Below, piece after piece: positions 18,142 through 27,318 of a stretch of DNA of 64,000 nt. Every line of letters begins with the position of its first letter. Position 1 is the stretch's first letter. The notes beneath the pieces were generated by a model that was given only the letters and a program-made list of their open reading frames with translations, was not told where the DNA came from and did no database searches. The position numbers were made by a program, and so were the translations under genes. The stretch is from Slackia sp. (lineage in GTDB: Bacteria > Actinomycetota > Coriobacteriia > Coriobacteriales > Eggerthellaceae): NCBI GenBank assembly GCA_030527325.1, contig JAUNBA010000001.1, forward strand, positions 62,001 to 126,000, written 5' to 3'.

Positions 18142-18998
18142 TACGCAGCACCCCCGTCGTTGCTCCACGTGCTTCCGTCGCCGAAATCGAGGAATTCGGG
18201 CAGGTGGGTCCTTCGGTCTTCGGGTGCGGGAATCGCACGCCAATCTCCGTACATGGCTTCGAGGTATGTATCGGTATGCGCGGGAACGGGCAGGTCGTGT
18301 CCGCAGAACATACCGCGCGACGGCGGAATCATATCATCTATGCGACACGGCTTCATCGCCGTCCATGACAAGATCATGCACATGTCGGACGCAGGACCCG
18401 AAAACTCGACGGCGGCATCGAAATGGCGCTCGATCGACGCGCGGTTCGTGCAGGCGCGCACGACGTAATGGGCGCAGCGGCACCCGAAACGCTCGAGGGC
18501 GCCCGCAAGCCCCTTATGGGGAACCGTGATGCTTTTCGCATGGTAAAGATACGATATCGATTGCCATGCGCGGGCGATCTTCGTCTGCCTGGCACGCTGC
18601 GCTTCGTCGGAGGCGAGCACGTCATATGGGAACACGTCGACGAAGATTCCCTGCTCGCATCCCGCTTCGCGCGTCTCTTTCGTACGAAACTCCGTACCGT
18701 CTTTGTACACCTTGGCGAACAGACCGGCGAATGCGTCGTTATTCGAAAACGTCTGCAACGAATAGCCTTCGGGCAGCCCGTCGCTTGCAAGCTCGATAAA
18801 GCGATCGTAATCGTCGCGCATCATGGCGATATCGATATCGTCATCCCACGGGATGAACCCCTCGTGGCGCATAGCGCCCAGCGCCGTGCCCGAATCCATG
18901 AACCACACGATCCCATGTTCTTCGCAGAACTTTGCGATCGCGAGCAGAATGTCGAGTTCGGTTTCTTGAAGCTTTTTCAACGCTTCGGCGTTGTTCAT
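18141..18998 (-). CDS. licD: LicD family phosphocholine transferase (copy 1)
   Basis: The 285-residue cytoplasmic protein has the LicD core at 37-58: SGTALGAMRHEGFIPWDDDI, a polymerase-beta-like nucleotidyltransferase motif with the acidic DDDID triad. LicD enzymes move phosphocholine from CDP-choline onto sugar residues of teichoic acids or LPS. The product of the LicC-LicA fusion would be its donor. The C terminus carries the common LEAMYGDWRAIP motif. It is divergent from a second licD and coupled to the downstream GT4. Some LicD-like proteins transfer other phospho-groups (for example glycerol- or ribitol-phosphate), so the cargo is inferred from the lic context. Confidence 0.88.
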   Translation of the reverse strand: MNNAEALKKLQETELDILLAIAKFCEEHGIVWFMDSGTALGAMRHEGFIPWDDDIDIAMMRDDYDRFIELASDGLPEGYSLQTFSNNDAFAGLFAKVYKDGTEFRTKETREAGCEQGIFVDVFPYDVLASDEAQRARQTKIARAWQSISYLYHAKSITVPHKGLAGALERFGCRCAHYVVRACTNRASIERHFDAAVEFSGPASDMCMILSWTAMKPCRIDDMIPPSRGMFCGHDLPVPAHTDTYLEAMYGDWRAIPAPEDRRTHLPEFLDFGDGSTWSNDGGAA

Positions 18999-19179
18999 GT
19001 CGTTCCTTTCGCGCGTTTCATCGGCGGATGCGAGCGCGACGTCGGCGCATCCGGCGCGTCGACGCGTTTCATTGCCTGTTATTTTTATTCTTATACGTCA
19101 TTTTTACCGCCTTGACCTATCATAAATCTTTCACGACAGAAATACCGCGCATGCCCGCATCCCGTTTCCAGGAGGCTTT
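18999..19179. promoter_or_regulatory. divergent promoter region between the two licD genes
   Basis: The 181-base gap has an A+T-rich core (about 19078-19140). The minus strand carries a TATAAG-like -10 near 19090. The plus strand carries TTGACC near 19113 as a candidate -35. Both licD operons would start here. Confidence 0.45.
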
Positions 19180-20016
19180 GTGAAAAGACCGCTATCCGCC
19201 GACGAAATCAAGGAAAAAGAGCTCGCCATCCTTCTCGAACTCGACCGCATCTGCGCCGAACACGGTCTTGCATACCTGCTCGCCTACGGAACATGCCTGG
19301 GCGCCTTGCGGCATGGCGGCTTCATTCCCTGGGACGACGACATCGACGTATTCATGCCGCGCGAAGACTACGAAAAGCTCTATGCCCTGTTCGAACAGGG
19401 CATAGAAAGCCCCTGCCGACTCGTTTCCCATCGCGACGGCAGCTCGCTCTACCAGTTCTTCAAGCTCGTAGACCCCTCCACCGAAGCGTACGAGACCTTC
19501 ACGGGCAAAGACCACCCCATCGGATTATGGGTCGATATCTTCCCGCTCGAACGCATGAACCCGTCTTCTCGACGTCTCGACCCTATCCTGAAAAGGCACC
19601 GACGCACCGGGCTGAAACGCAGCTTCGCCGTCGCCGACACCTCGGTGGCATCGACCACCGCCATCAAGCTCGTCAAAAAAGCCGTCTGCCCCCTGGCCCA
19701 AGCCCTGTTCGACGTGGCGGCCTTGAACAGAAAGCTCGAAGCCGACGCTTTGGCGCTTCCCAAGGAAACGGGCGCGGACGCGTCCGCGCCGCTCGACCAA
19801 GGATGGATGTGCGATTTGCTTGGAGGCAATGCCCAGATAATCGATGCCTCGCTCCTATTCCCCGCGCGCGAAGCATCGTTCGAAGGACACGCGCTGCCCG
19901 TCCCCCATCAGGCAGAACACTATCTCGATATGGCCTACGGCGATTGGCGCGCCTTCCCGCCTGAAAATCAACGGCATCTGCACTTTCCCGAAGCATACAT
20001 CGTCGAAGAGGAGTAG
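19180..20016 (+). CDS. licD: LicD family phosphocholine transferase (copy 2)
   Basis: The 278-residue paralogue of the divergent licD has the same core at 35-60 (YGTCLGALRHGGFIPWDDDI) and the C-terminal LDMAYGDWRAFP. The GTG start has AGGAGG 5 bases upstream. The next gene, a flippase, begins 3 bases after the stop, and a GT4 follows that one. Two LicD enzymes in one locus could modify two different sugars, as pneumococcal LicD1 and LicD2 do; the substrate split here is inference. Confidence 0.88.
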   Translation: MKRPLSADEIKEKELAILLELDRICAEHGLAYLLAYGTCLGALRHGGFIPWDDDIDVFMPREDYEKLYALFEQGIESPCRLVSHRDGSSLYQFFKLVDPSTEAYETFTGKDHPIGLWVDIFPLERMNPSSRRLDPILKRHRRTGLKRSFAVADTSVASTTAIKLVKKAVCPLAQALFDVAALNRKLEADALALPKETGADASAPLDQGWMCDLLGGNAQIIDASLLFPAREASFEGHALPVPHQAEHYLDMAYGDWRAFPPENQRHLHFPEAYIVEEE

Positions 20017-20019
20017 CAC

Positions 20020-21300
20020 GTGAGCGCAACGCAACAAGAATGTCCCCGCGAGCTCTCGCTCAAAGCGAATATGCTATGGAACTCCATCGGCTCTATGTTC
20101 TACCTGGGATGCCAATGGCTCATCACCGTGCTCGTCGTACGTCTTTCCACAGGATTCGACGCCGCCGGACTGCTCTCGCTCGCCATGTCGGTCGTCGGCA
20201 TCTTCGGAACCTTCGCGAACTACAAGATGGGAACCTACCAGATTTCGGATATCCACCGCGAAAACACGCTGGCGGAATACCTCGCCTTTCGATGCGTCAC
20301 GCTGGGACTTTCTTTTCTCGCCTGCATCGTCTACGCCGTGGCCACGTGTCTGCCGCACGCCGTCGTCACCGTGGCGCTGTTCTTCATCTACAAAGGCGTG
20401 GGGCTCTTGATCGACATCATGCACGGAGCCGATCAGCAGCATCGACGCATGGACTACATCGGGAAGTCCTTCATACTGCAAGGCATCGTATCGATCGGCG
20501 CGTTCGCCGTCGTATTCTATCCGACGCAAGACCTCAATGCGGCGATCGTCGCGATGACGGTCGGCGTGCTTATCGTGTTCGCAGGATTCGATATGCGCAA
20601 AACGCGCGTCTTCGAGCCTATCGGGCTGCACCTCACGCGCAAGAAGGCGTTCTTCTTCTTGAAGACCTCGCTTCCCGCCGTCATCGCCTCGGTAGCCGCT
20701 AGCGCGATCTTCACCATTCCCAAGCAATACCTCGCCCAAGTCGGAGGCGATGCCGCGCTCGGCATTTATTCATCGGTCGCCGCGCCGGCGCTTGTGGTGC
20801 AGATGGGCGCGACCTATTTGTACGGTCCGCTGCTCGACATCTTTCCCAAGCACTTCTTCGACGGCAAACGCAAAGACTTCGTCAAGCTGCTCGGACGCAC
20901 GATCGTGTCGATCCTGGCCATTACCGCGCTCTGCTGGGTCGTATTGATCTTCGTAGGCGAGCCCGTGCTCGTGCTTCTATTCGGACCCGCCATCGAAGAG
21001 CACGTCTATCTGCTTTATCCGGTCCTCATCGCCACATCGGCCACGGCCTTCCTCTGGTTTTTCGGCGACCTGCTCATCACGCTGCGCGACTTCCGCGCGA
21101 ATTTCATCGGCAACGTCGTGGCGTTCGTCGTCGTCATCCCCCTGAGCGTCATCTGCGTGAATATCTGGGGCATGAACGGCGTGAGCTTCGCGGGTACGGG
21201 AGCGTGCCTCGCAGGCGTCGCCTATCTTGCCTGCGCCCTCGTATCGAACATACGTAAAAACCCCGGCAACACGACTAGTGAGGAAATACGCCATGGCTGA
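20020..21300 (+). CDS. oligosaccharide flippase (Wzx/TacF-like, MOP superfamily)
   Basis: The 426-residue membrane protein has about 12 predicted helices and no soluble domain. It matches polysaccharide-biosynthesis flippases of the MOP superfamily, which move lipid-linked repeat units to the outer face. The GTG start has GAGGAG upstream and lies 3 bases after licD; the end overlaps the next glycosyltransferase by 8 bases. The licD-flippase pairing parallels the pneumococcal licD1-licD2-tacF operon, where TacF prefers phosphocholine-bearing units. Whether this protein shares that preference is unknown. Confidence 0.87.
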   Translation: MSATQQECPRELSLKANMLWNSIGSMFYLGCQWLITVLVVRLSTGFDAAGLLSLAMSVVGIFGTFANYKMGTYQISDIHRENTLAEYLAFRCVTLGLSFLACIVYAVATCLPHAVVTVALFFIYKGVGLLIDIMHGADQQHRRMDYIGKSFILQGIVSIGAFAVVFYPTQDLNAAIVAMTVGVLIVFAGFDMRKTRVFEPIGLHLTRKKAFFFLKTSLPAVIASVAASAIFTIPKQYLAQVGGDAALGIYSSVAAPALVVQMGATYLYGPLLDIFPKHFFDGKRKDFVKLLGRTIVSILAITALCWVVLIFVGEPVLVLLFGPAIEEHVYLLYPVLIATSATAFLWFFGDLLITLRDFRANFIGNVVAFVVVIPLSVICVNIWGMNGVSFAGTGACLAGVAYLACALVSNIRKNPGNTTSEEIRHG

Positions 21301-22417
21301 AAACCGCATTCGAATTCTCCACGTCATCGGAGTCATGAACCGCGGAGGCGCGGAAACCATCATCATGAACCTCTATCGTTCCATCGACCGCGAACGGATA
21401 CAATTCGATTTTCTGGTAAACACCGAAAACGAGGGGGACTACGACCGAGAGATTCGCGAACTCGGGGGCCGTATATACGCGCTTCCGCGTTTTACGGGAA
21501 CGAATTACCTCGCCTACAAAAAAGCGTGCCGCGCGTTCTTCCAAGAGCATCGATACCCCATCGTCCACGGGCATATAGGATCGAGCGCCGCCATCTACCT
21601 TTCCGAAGCGAAAAAAGCAGGATCGTTCACTATCGCCCACAGCCATGCCCAGAATTTCCCCATTTCGCCGGGGGAAATCGCCTTTCGCGCGCTCTCTTTC
21701 CCTACGCGCTTCATCGCCGATTACTTCATGGCCTGCTCGCAGCAGGCGGGCGTGGACCGGTACGGGAAGAAGGCGGCGGAATCGGACCGCTACCACGTCT
21801 TGAAAAACGGCATCGACCTGTCGTCGTGCGGATTCGACGACAATGACAGGAAGAGTATCCGCGCAGAACTCGCCATTCCCCGCGACGCCCTCGTCTATGG
21901 ACACGTGGGGCGTTTCGACCCCATCAAGAACCATCCGTTTCTCGTCGAGGTCTTCGAAGCGGCCCTCGAAAAAAAACCCGACGCCTTCCTTGTGCTCGTC
22001 GGCCGAGAAGACGACGCGCACGCGATCAGGGCGCTCTGCGAAGAAAAAGGGCTGATGGACAACGTGCGTTTCCTAGGCCTGCGCGAAGACGTACACCGCG
22101 TTCTCTCGGCGATCGACGTATTCGTCTTCCCCTCTTTCAAAGAAGGACTTTCGATAGCGGCGGTCGAAGCGCAGGCGTCGGGACTTCCGTGCCTTCTGTC
22201 CACCGGGGTCCCTTCCCTTGCGCAAGCAACGAAACGGGTACGATTCCTCCCCCTCGACGTCGGCGCGCACGCGTGGTCCGACGCCGCGCTCGAATTGTTC
22301 GAAGCGCATCGAAAGGCCGATCGGGCAAGCGCTATCGACGAGGTCCGCAGGGCGGGATACGACATCGCGGAATCGACCGCATGGCTTCAGGAGTTTTACT
22401 GCACCCATGCGAAATAG
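21293..22417 (+). CDS. family 4 glycosyltransferase (EpsF-like)
   Basis: The 374-residue GT4 enzyme has the N-terminal signature ILHVIGVMNRGGAET, typical of EpsF/WcaL-like transferases, a donor site GHVGRFDPIKNHPF, and E-x7-E in FKEGLSIAAVEAQASG. The ATG at 21293, with GAGGAAAT upstream, overlaps the flippase end. It is the last gene of the licD-flippase-GT operon and ends at a strong hairpin. The linkage formed is unknown. Confidence 0.88.
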   Translation: MAENRIRILHVIGVMNRGGAETIIMNLYRSIDRERIQFDFLVNTENEGDYDREIRELGGRIYALPRFTGTNYLAYKKACRAFFQEHRYPIVHGHIGSSAAIYLSEAKKAGSFTIAHSHAQNFPISPGEIAFRALSFPTRFIADYFMACSQQAGVDRYGKKAAESDRYHVLKNGIDLSSCGFDDNDRKSIRAELAIPRDALVYGHVGRFDPIKNHPFLVEVFEAALEKKPDAFLVLVGREDDAHAIRALCEEKGLMDNVRFLGLREDVHRVLSAIDVFVFPSFKEGLSIAAVEAQASGLPCLLSTGVPSLAQATKRVRFLPLDVGAHAWSDAALELFEAHRKADRASAIDEVRRAGYDIAESTAWLQEFYCTHAK

Positions 22418-22433
22418 CGAGCCACATGGCGCA

Positions 22434-22474
22434 CGAAGGGCCTCGCCGCGCAAGCATTGCGGCGAGGCCCTTCG
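22434..22474 (+). terminator. terminator of the licD-flippase-GT4 operon
   Basis: A perfect 16-bp stem (22434-22449 with 22459-22474) and 9-base loop lie 16 bases after the stop. There is no long T tract. Confidence 0.65.
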
Positions 22475-22586
22475 CAAAGCGGCGCTGCGAAACCGAGAAC
22501 GATAACGGAACTCGCATTCCATACGTACGCAGAACGCCCCGCTTCTCGATCGTGGAATAGGGCCGCCGCGAATACGCGCTACGCGA

Positions 22587-22940
22587 TTATCCCTGATCGT
22601 TTTCGTCCTTCGCCTGGGCGCGCAAAAGCGCGATTTCCTGAATAAGCGAATCGAGTTTCATGCGCATAAGAGACGTTTTCGCCGTAAGCGAGAACACGCG
22701 CATAATCAGAATGCCTATAACGCACAGGAATACGAAATTGGACGGCGACTCGAAACCGAGCACGCCGGATAGACCGTAGGAGATCTGGGGGAACAGCGCC
22801 AAAACGACCAATGCGAAAATAAAGAAAAGCCAGAACAGCGCATCGGCCGCTTCGAAGCGGGATTTCTTGATTTTGCGCACGACGAAATAAAGCACGATCA
22901 ATGCGCTGACAGCGAGAAAAAGCCTCAAGCTGATATTCAT
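22587..22940 (-). CDS. DUF2304 small membrane protein
   Basis: The 117-residue protein has three hydrophobic helices and a charged coiled C terminus (LDSLIQEIALLRAQAKDEND). It fits DUF2304, a family commonly encoded beside GT2 polyprenyl-phosphate glycosyltransferases. The gene follows such a GT2 by 3 bases with an AGGGG box, supporting joint action, perhaps as a membrane anchor or partner. No catalytic residue is evident. Confidence 0.82.
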   Translation of the reverse strand: MNISLRLFLAVSALIVLYFVVRKIKKSRFEAADALFWLFFIFALVVLALFPQISYGLSGVLGFESPSNFVFLCVIGILIMRVFSLTAKTSLMRMKLDSLIQEIALLRAQAKDENDQG

Positions 22941-22943
22941 CGA

Positions 22944-23627
22944 CTAACCCCTAAACCATTGGACGAACAGAATGGAGATGCACGTGCGCATCATGTATTC
23001 GATGGAACGCGTGAACGTCAAATAGCTCTCTCCCGCCTGACGCTCGCGCATGGACGCTTGGACCTCCGCGACCTTGGCGCCCTTGCGAATAAGGTACGCG
23101 ATGGAATCGGGCTCGGGGCCGAAATCGGATTTGGCGCTGAAGCACTCGATCATCGCACGGTTGTACATGCGCAAGCCCGACGTGGGATCCTTGATCGAGC
23201 AGCCGGTCGTGAGCTTGATCATGGCCGATATAAGACGCGATCCTATCATGCGCATCGACGCGGATTTCTTCTCCGTCACGAAACGCGAGCCGATGACGAT
23301 GTCGGCTCCCGTGTCCTCCATGGCGTGCAACATGGGCTCGAGACACGAAGGCATATGCTGGCCGTCGGCGTCGAATTGGACCGCCGCATCGTAGCCGTTG
23401 CGCAAGGCGTACTTCATCCCGGTCTGGAATCCGCCCGTCAAGCCGATGTTGACCGGCAGATCGATAAGATTGAATCCGTTCTCGATGCAGATATCCCTCG
23501 TCGCATCCTTGGATCCGTCATTGACGACCACGTAATCGTACTGAGGAGCAACGGCGCGCAGCTCGTTCACCGTTTGAACGATGCTCTCCTCTTCGTTGTA
23601 AGCAGGAATAATGACTAGAAGCTTCAT
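22944..23627 (-). CDS. GT2 glycosyltransferase, DPM-synthase type
   Basis: The 227-residue protein is a soluble GT2 resembling dolichol-phosphate mannose synthases: LLVIIPAYNEEESI at 3-16, VVVNDGSKDATR and the metal site FDADGQH. It likely charges the polyprenyl carrier with a sugar. The ATG at 23627 is chosen because a GAGATGG box precedes it and the canonical N-terminal beta strand starts at residue 2; an upstream ATG at 23714 would add a basic extension. It is coupled to the DUF2304 gene and lies between the two DUF6541 genes that might use the lipid-linked sugar. Confidence 0.87.
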   Translation of the reverse strand: MKLLVIIPAYNEEESIVQTVNELRAVAPQYDYVVVNDGSKDATRDICIENGFNLIDLPVNIGLTGGFQTGMKYALRNGYDAAVQFDADGQHMPSCLEPMLHAMEDTGADIVIGSRFVTEKKSASMRMIGSRLISAMIKLTTGCSIKDPTSGLRMYNRAMIECFSAKSDFGPEPDSIAYLIRKGAKVAEVQASMRERQAGESYLTFTRSIEYMMRTCISILFVQWFRG

Positions 23628-23824
23628 GTGTCCATCTCTAACCAGGCCTCGCCATAGATGGCGCGACGAATGTCCCTTATGCATAAAAGCCTTAATGGCA
23701 CGGCTGTATATCATACAAAAGAGACGACGGCGAAGCGCGCAAACTTCTCATCAAAACCGGAAGTCATGTGAGCGCGACGACGAAACGCGCCGAATCCGCG
23801 GATTCCAGGCACTCGGCCTTAAAA

Positions 23825-23854
23825 GGCCCGTTCGCGCTGTGGCGCGAACGGGCC
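23825..23854 (-). terminator. terminator after the second DUF6541 gene
   Basis: A 12-bp perfect stem (23825-23836 with 23843-23854) is followed on the minus strand by TTTT. It lies 32 bases beyond the stop of the DUF6541 gene. Confidence 0.75.
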
Positions 23855-23885
23855 CTCTCCCGCAAAACGATACGCTCACGCCTTA

Positions 23886-25934
23886 TCAGGATTCGATCCT
23901 ATACAACGCACAACCGTTTTCCGCATATACCAATTCGAACCCGGGAGTCTCCTCCGTGATGTCGAACCCCTGCCACTGATCGGGATAATAGCACGAGTAA
24001 TTCGAACGCAGCAAAACCCCGTCGACAAGATCGAATCGCGATCTGTCGAGAAGCATCACGTACTGCGCGCCCACCTCGTTCACGGCGCGCCGCACGTTTT
24101 CGTCGGTCGCCACGTTGTTAAGCCCCGTCCTGATCGCCTTGCTGGCAGGCGTTTCGCCCGAACCGGTCGTCTCGAAATACGTCCTGTAATACACGTCCAG
24201 CCCATCGATGGAATACGCCAGCGCGCTGCCGTCGAAGGGTATATTGAGCACGACGGAATCCCCGACTTCGGCCTCGACGCGCTCGACGAACGCGCGCTCA
24301 TCGGACGAGTACTCTTTGTCCTGGCTGTACGCCGTGTAGGCTTTAAGCTCCTGCACGGATATGCTCAAAGGAGACACGGCGACGGACGCGATCCGGTAAT
24401 TGAACGGGTAATACACGAGCAGCGCGATGGCGATGGCGGCCGCGCATGCCGCAGCTCCCGCGACCGCACGGTTGCGAAGGCCGCCGAAAAGACCGTCCTC
24501 GATCGCATCCATGACCCAGGCAAGGCCGTATGCGGTAAGCGGAACGGCGGCGATCGCCACGATGGCGGCTATTCGCTCGGGGTCGGTATACCAAAAACCC
24601 GACACGATATGCTTCACATCGTAGCCGCCCACGGAAGAAAGGAAGTATATTCCAGCCGCCAGCAAAAACGATCCCAGCAACCAGGACGATTCCCTGCGAA
24701 CGCACAGCCGCACGATGCCGACGCACAAAAGCGCCGCCAAAACGTAATGAGGGACGCACAGCAAAAGACCCATCCCGAAGATCTGGGAAAGCGCATCAAG
24801 GGGCGTAAGCGACCATTCCCAATGAAACGACGTCACATCGGCCATGAACGACGACCTGTAGAAAAGCATCCACAACGCCGCACAAGCCGCCAACGCGACG
24901 ACTTCTGCCGCCGCGATGCAAAGCACGCGGACCGCTCGACCGCGCTCGCCGATGAGCATCGACACCGCTGCGGGAATCACGCGCATCACGTAATACGGAA
25001 GGATCAGCACGCCGACGACGAACGCCGCGTTCGGATGCAGCGTCGCAACGCCGACAAGCGAAGCGAAAAACAGAACGATTCCTTTGACGTCGACGGAAAC
25101 CCTGCCTTTATCGACCGCCAACGCGCGCACGCCCAGAAAAAGAACCGCGGGTATGCAGCAAAACGCGGCGAAGTTCGGATACGCGCCGTGGACGATGAGC
25201 ATGCGCAACGGGAAGGCGTTGCAGGCGCAGGTCACCAGCGCACCTGCGATCACCGCGTTTTTCGACCCTTTGAAGGCCCAGAAGAGCAATGCGCACACGC
25301 CGAGCGGAAATACCAGGCCCGCGAACACGTAATCGACGACGTTTTCGCACACGGCGGCGCCGCAGCCCGTCAACGTCGCGACGATGCCGCAGACCACATG
25401 CCACCCGAACGGATAGTAGCCCGACGAAAGGGTCGGAGGAACCGAGTCCGCCGCTATGTCGGAATACGCCGACGTATTCAGCATGGAAAGGCTGCCGCCG
25501 CCGACGATCGCCTCGATAGACGCGAGGTGGCTGACGTTGTCGTTGTATTGGATGACGGCCCCCAGAGAATCGATGTTTCCCAGGAACAGCACGCCCATGA
25601 CGGCCAAGCCCGCGCCCGCGTACAGAACCGCATATGCAGGACGCACCGCACGACCGCCGTCATGGACGCGGCACAGCCCGCGCCCATGCGCGATACCGAG
25701 CGCGAGCGCCGATGCGGCGGACAATACCGCCGCCGAAGCGACCGCGAACGCGACGGGCGACACGGGCACGTAATCCGACACGACGCCGACCAGCGCAAGG
25801 ACCAGCACTCCGAACACGGGCGCGCAGCACAGCGACTGCGTCCACGACAAGCCGCATGAACGCAGCACGAACAAGGCGGGAAGCACCAATAGCGCGACCG
25901 CCGCGATAAACGAGAAAACGAAACAGAACACCAC
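23886..25934 (-). CDS. large polytopic membrane protein, DUF6541 type (paralogue)
   Basis: The 682-residue paralogue of the 14716 gene has many membrane helices and a C-terminal soluble domain of about 150 residues, ending ETPGFELVYAENGCALYRIE. Both copies share the motif WYTDPERIA/WYTDQLRTA after a long helix cluster. The GTG start at 25934 follows an AGGAGGAG box by 11 bases. It is probably a GT-C-like surface glycan enzyme; no substrate or catalysis is established. It is monocistronic, with its own terminator, and divergent from the acyltransferase. Confidence 0.75.
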   Translation of the reverse strand: MVFCFVFSFIAAVALLVLPALFVLRSCGLSWTQSLCCAPVFGVLVLALVGVVSDYVPVSPVAFAVASAAVLSAASALALGIAHGRGLCRVHDGGRAVRPAYAVLYAGAGLAVMGVLFLGNIDSLGAVIQYNDNVSHLASIEAIVGGGSLSMLNTSAYSDIAADSVPPTLSSGYYPFGWHVVCGIVATLTGCGAAVCENVVDYVFAGLVFPLGVCALLFWAFKGSKNAVIAGALVTCACNAFPLRMLIVHGAYPNFAAFCCIPAVLFLGVRALAVDKGRVSVDVKGIVLFFASLVGVATLHPNAAFVVGVLILPYYVMRVIPAAVSMLIGERGRAVRVLCIAAAEVVALAACAALWMLFYRSSFMADVTSFHWEWSLTPLDALSQIFGMGLLLCVPHYVLAALLCVGIVRLCVRRESSWLLGSFLLAAGIYFLSSVGGYDVKHIVSGFWYTDPERIAAIVAIAAVPLTAYGLAWVMDAIEDGLFGGLRNRAVAGAAACAAAIAIALLVYYPFNYRIASVAVSPLSISVQELKAYTAYSQDKEYSSDERAFVERVEAEVGDSVVLNIPFDGSALAYSIDGLDVYYRTYFETTGSGETPASKAIRTGLNNVATDENVRRAVNEVGAQYVMLLDRSRFDLVDGVLLRSNYSCYYPDQWQGFDITEETPGFELVYAENGCALYRIES

Positions 25935-26120
25935 TCTCGCCTACTCCTCCTATTCCATCGGCATCAAGCACGAGCAAACCGGACGGCGCCGCACGATAAC
26001 GCTGCCGGGCGGCGCCGTTGCATTATACTAAACGGAAATTTCCGCCCGCCGGCGACGGCGGCCCGTCACCGATCATGCCGAGATGCGCACGATCGCCGAA
26101 CCTCGACCCCAAGGAGAATC
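25935..26120. promoter_or_regulatory. divergent promoter region with palindrome
   Basis: On the plus strand TATACT at 26024-26029 is a good -10. It is followed 3 bases later by the perfect 12-bp palindrome CGGAAATTTCCG (26033-26044), located where an operator would overlap the start of transcription. A 9-bp hairpin (25983-25991 with 26010-26018) lies just upstream. Confidence 0.45.
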
Positions 26121-27191
26121 ATGGCGAACCCTTCCCGTCATTATTGGATGGACCTGCTCAATGTGATCGCGTGTTTCGCGGTCGTCATGCTCCACTGCAC
26201 GACAAGCGTCTTCCTCAACACGGGAGACCTGCGGTGGCACCTCGACGTGGTGTTCCAGGTCCTCTTCGTATTCGCGGTACCGGTGTTTTTCATGATCAGC
26301 GGCGCCAATCTTCTCGGATACCGCAAGAAATACGACACGAAAACGTTCTTCATCAAGCGCTTTCGCAAAGTGGTCTTCGCGCTTGTCGCGGCGAGCATCA
26401 TAACCTACGTGAGCTTTCCCCTCGTATCGGGCATCATCACAGGCGCGCCGATCAAGCTGTCCGTCGGGCAGTTCGTCGAAGGATTCCTTCACAATTCGAT
26501 CTGCGACGTGTACTGGTTCTTCTACGCCATCATAGGCCTCTATCTGGCGACGCCCGTCTTCTCCCTCGTTGCGGAGAACAAAAAGACGCTGCTCTACGCC
26601 ATCGCAGTCTGCATCGCAACCTCCATGGTGTTCCCGCTCATCCAGCGCTTCGCGCCCGATCATGACGCGCTCGCCTTGTTCACGTACCCCTATCTCGGCG
26701 GCTGGCTTACGTACTATCTTCTGGGATATTACCTCGTCCACTATCTGCCGAACGACATCAAGCGCCTGCCGATCGCCTGCGTCGGTGCGGCGTGCGCGGC
26801 GTTCATGATCGCCATGACCGTCAAAACCAACAGCGATCACACGGTGCTTTCGGGCGCTTTCGCCCCTTACGACGGCTTCTACGCAGGAGCTGCGGGCCTT
26901 TTCGGACTGATTTACTCTTCTTCGGTTCTTTTGCTTTTCAAACACGCCAACGAAACCGTGGGAAATTCGAAAGCCTACCCCGCCATACGGCGCCTGTCCT
27001 CCCTCAGCCTCGGCGTTTACGCCATCCATATGCTGGTGATAAACACGTTCGACCTCTTCATTCCCCACAGCCTGGCCTGGGATATCGCCCTGCGCCCCTT
27101 CGTCGTGTTCGGCCTGTCGCTTGCGCTCGCCTTCGCGGGCATGCAGGTCATGAAGCTATGGCGACGCATGTTCAAGCGCGTGCAGGCGTGA
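26121..27191 (+). CDS. membrane acyltransferase (acyltransferase family 3)
   Basis: The 356-residue protein has about ten helices and the family start WMDLLNVIACFAVVMLH, in which D11 and H25 mark the conserved Asp/His of OafA-like acyltransferases. These enzymes O-acetylate or otherwise acylate surface glycans. AAGGAG lies 5 bases before the ATG. It opens a plus-strand run leading into the triple glycosyltransferase, so it likely decorates the same polymer. The acyl donor and acceptor are unknown. Confidence 0.85.
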   Translation: MANPSRHYWMDLLNVIACFAVVMLHCTTSVFLNTGDLRWHLDVVFQVLFVFAVPVFFMISGANLLGYRKKYDTKTFFIKRFRKVVFALVAASIITYVSFPLVSGIITGAPIKLSVGQFVEGFLHNSICDVYWFFYAIIGLYLATPVFSLVAENKKTLLYAIAVCIATSMVFPLIQRFAPDHDALALFTYPYLGGWLTYYLLGYYLVHYLPNDIKRLPIACVGAACAAFMIAMTVKTNSDHTVLSGAFAPYDGFYAGAAGLFGLIYSSSVLLLFKHANETVGNSKAYPAIRRLSSLSLGVYAIHMLVINTFDLFIPHSLAWDIALRPFVVFGLSLALAFAGMQVMKLWRRMFKRVQA

Positions 27192-27318
27192 TCTCGCAGC
27201 CGCCCGATATAATAATCATGTTGAAACGGGTCCGCCCCCGTCGACATGGAAGACGTTTGGGCTATGCTTTTGCAGCAAACCGCGAATTCGTATCGCCATC
27301 GTCCAAGGAGGCAGCCTC
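27192..27318 (+). promoter_or_regulatory. gap before the triple glycosyltransferase
   Basis: TATAATAAT near 27208-27216 is a good -10-like box on the plus strand. The downstream AAGGAGG box serves the GTG at 27319. The triple-domain gene may therefore have its own promoter. Confidence 0.35.
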
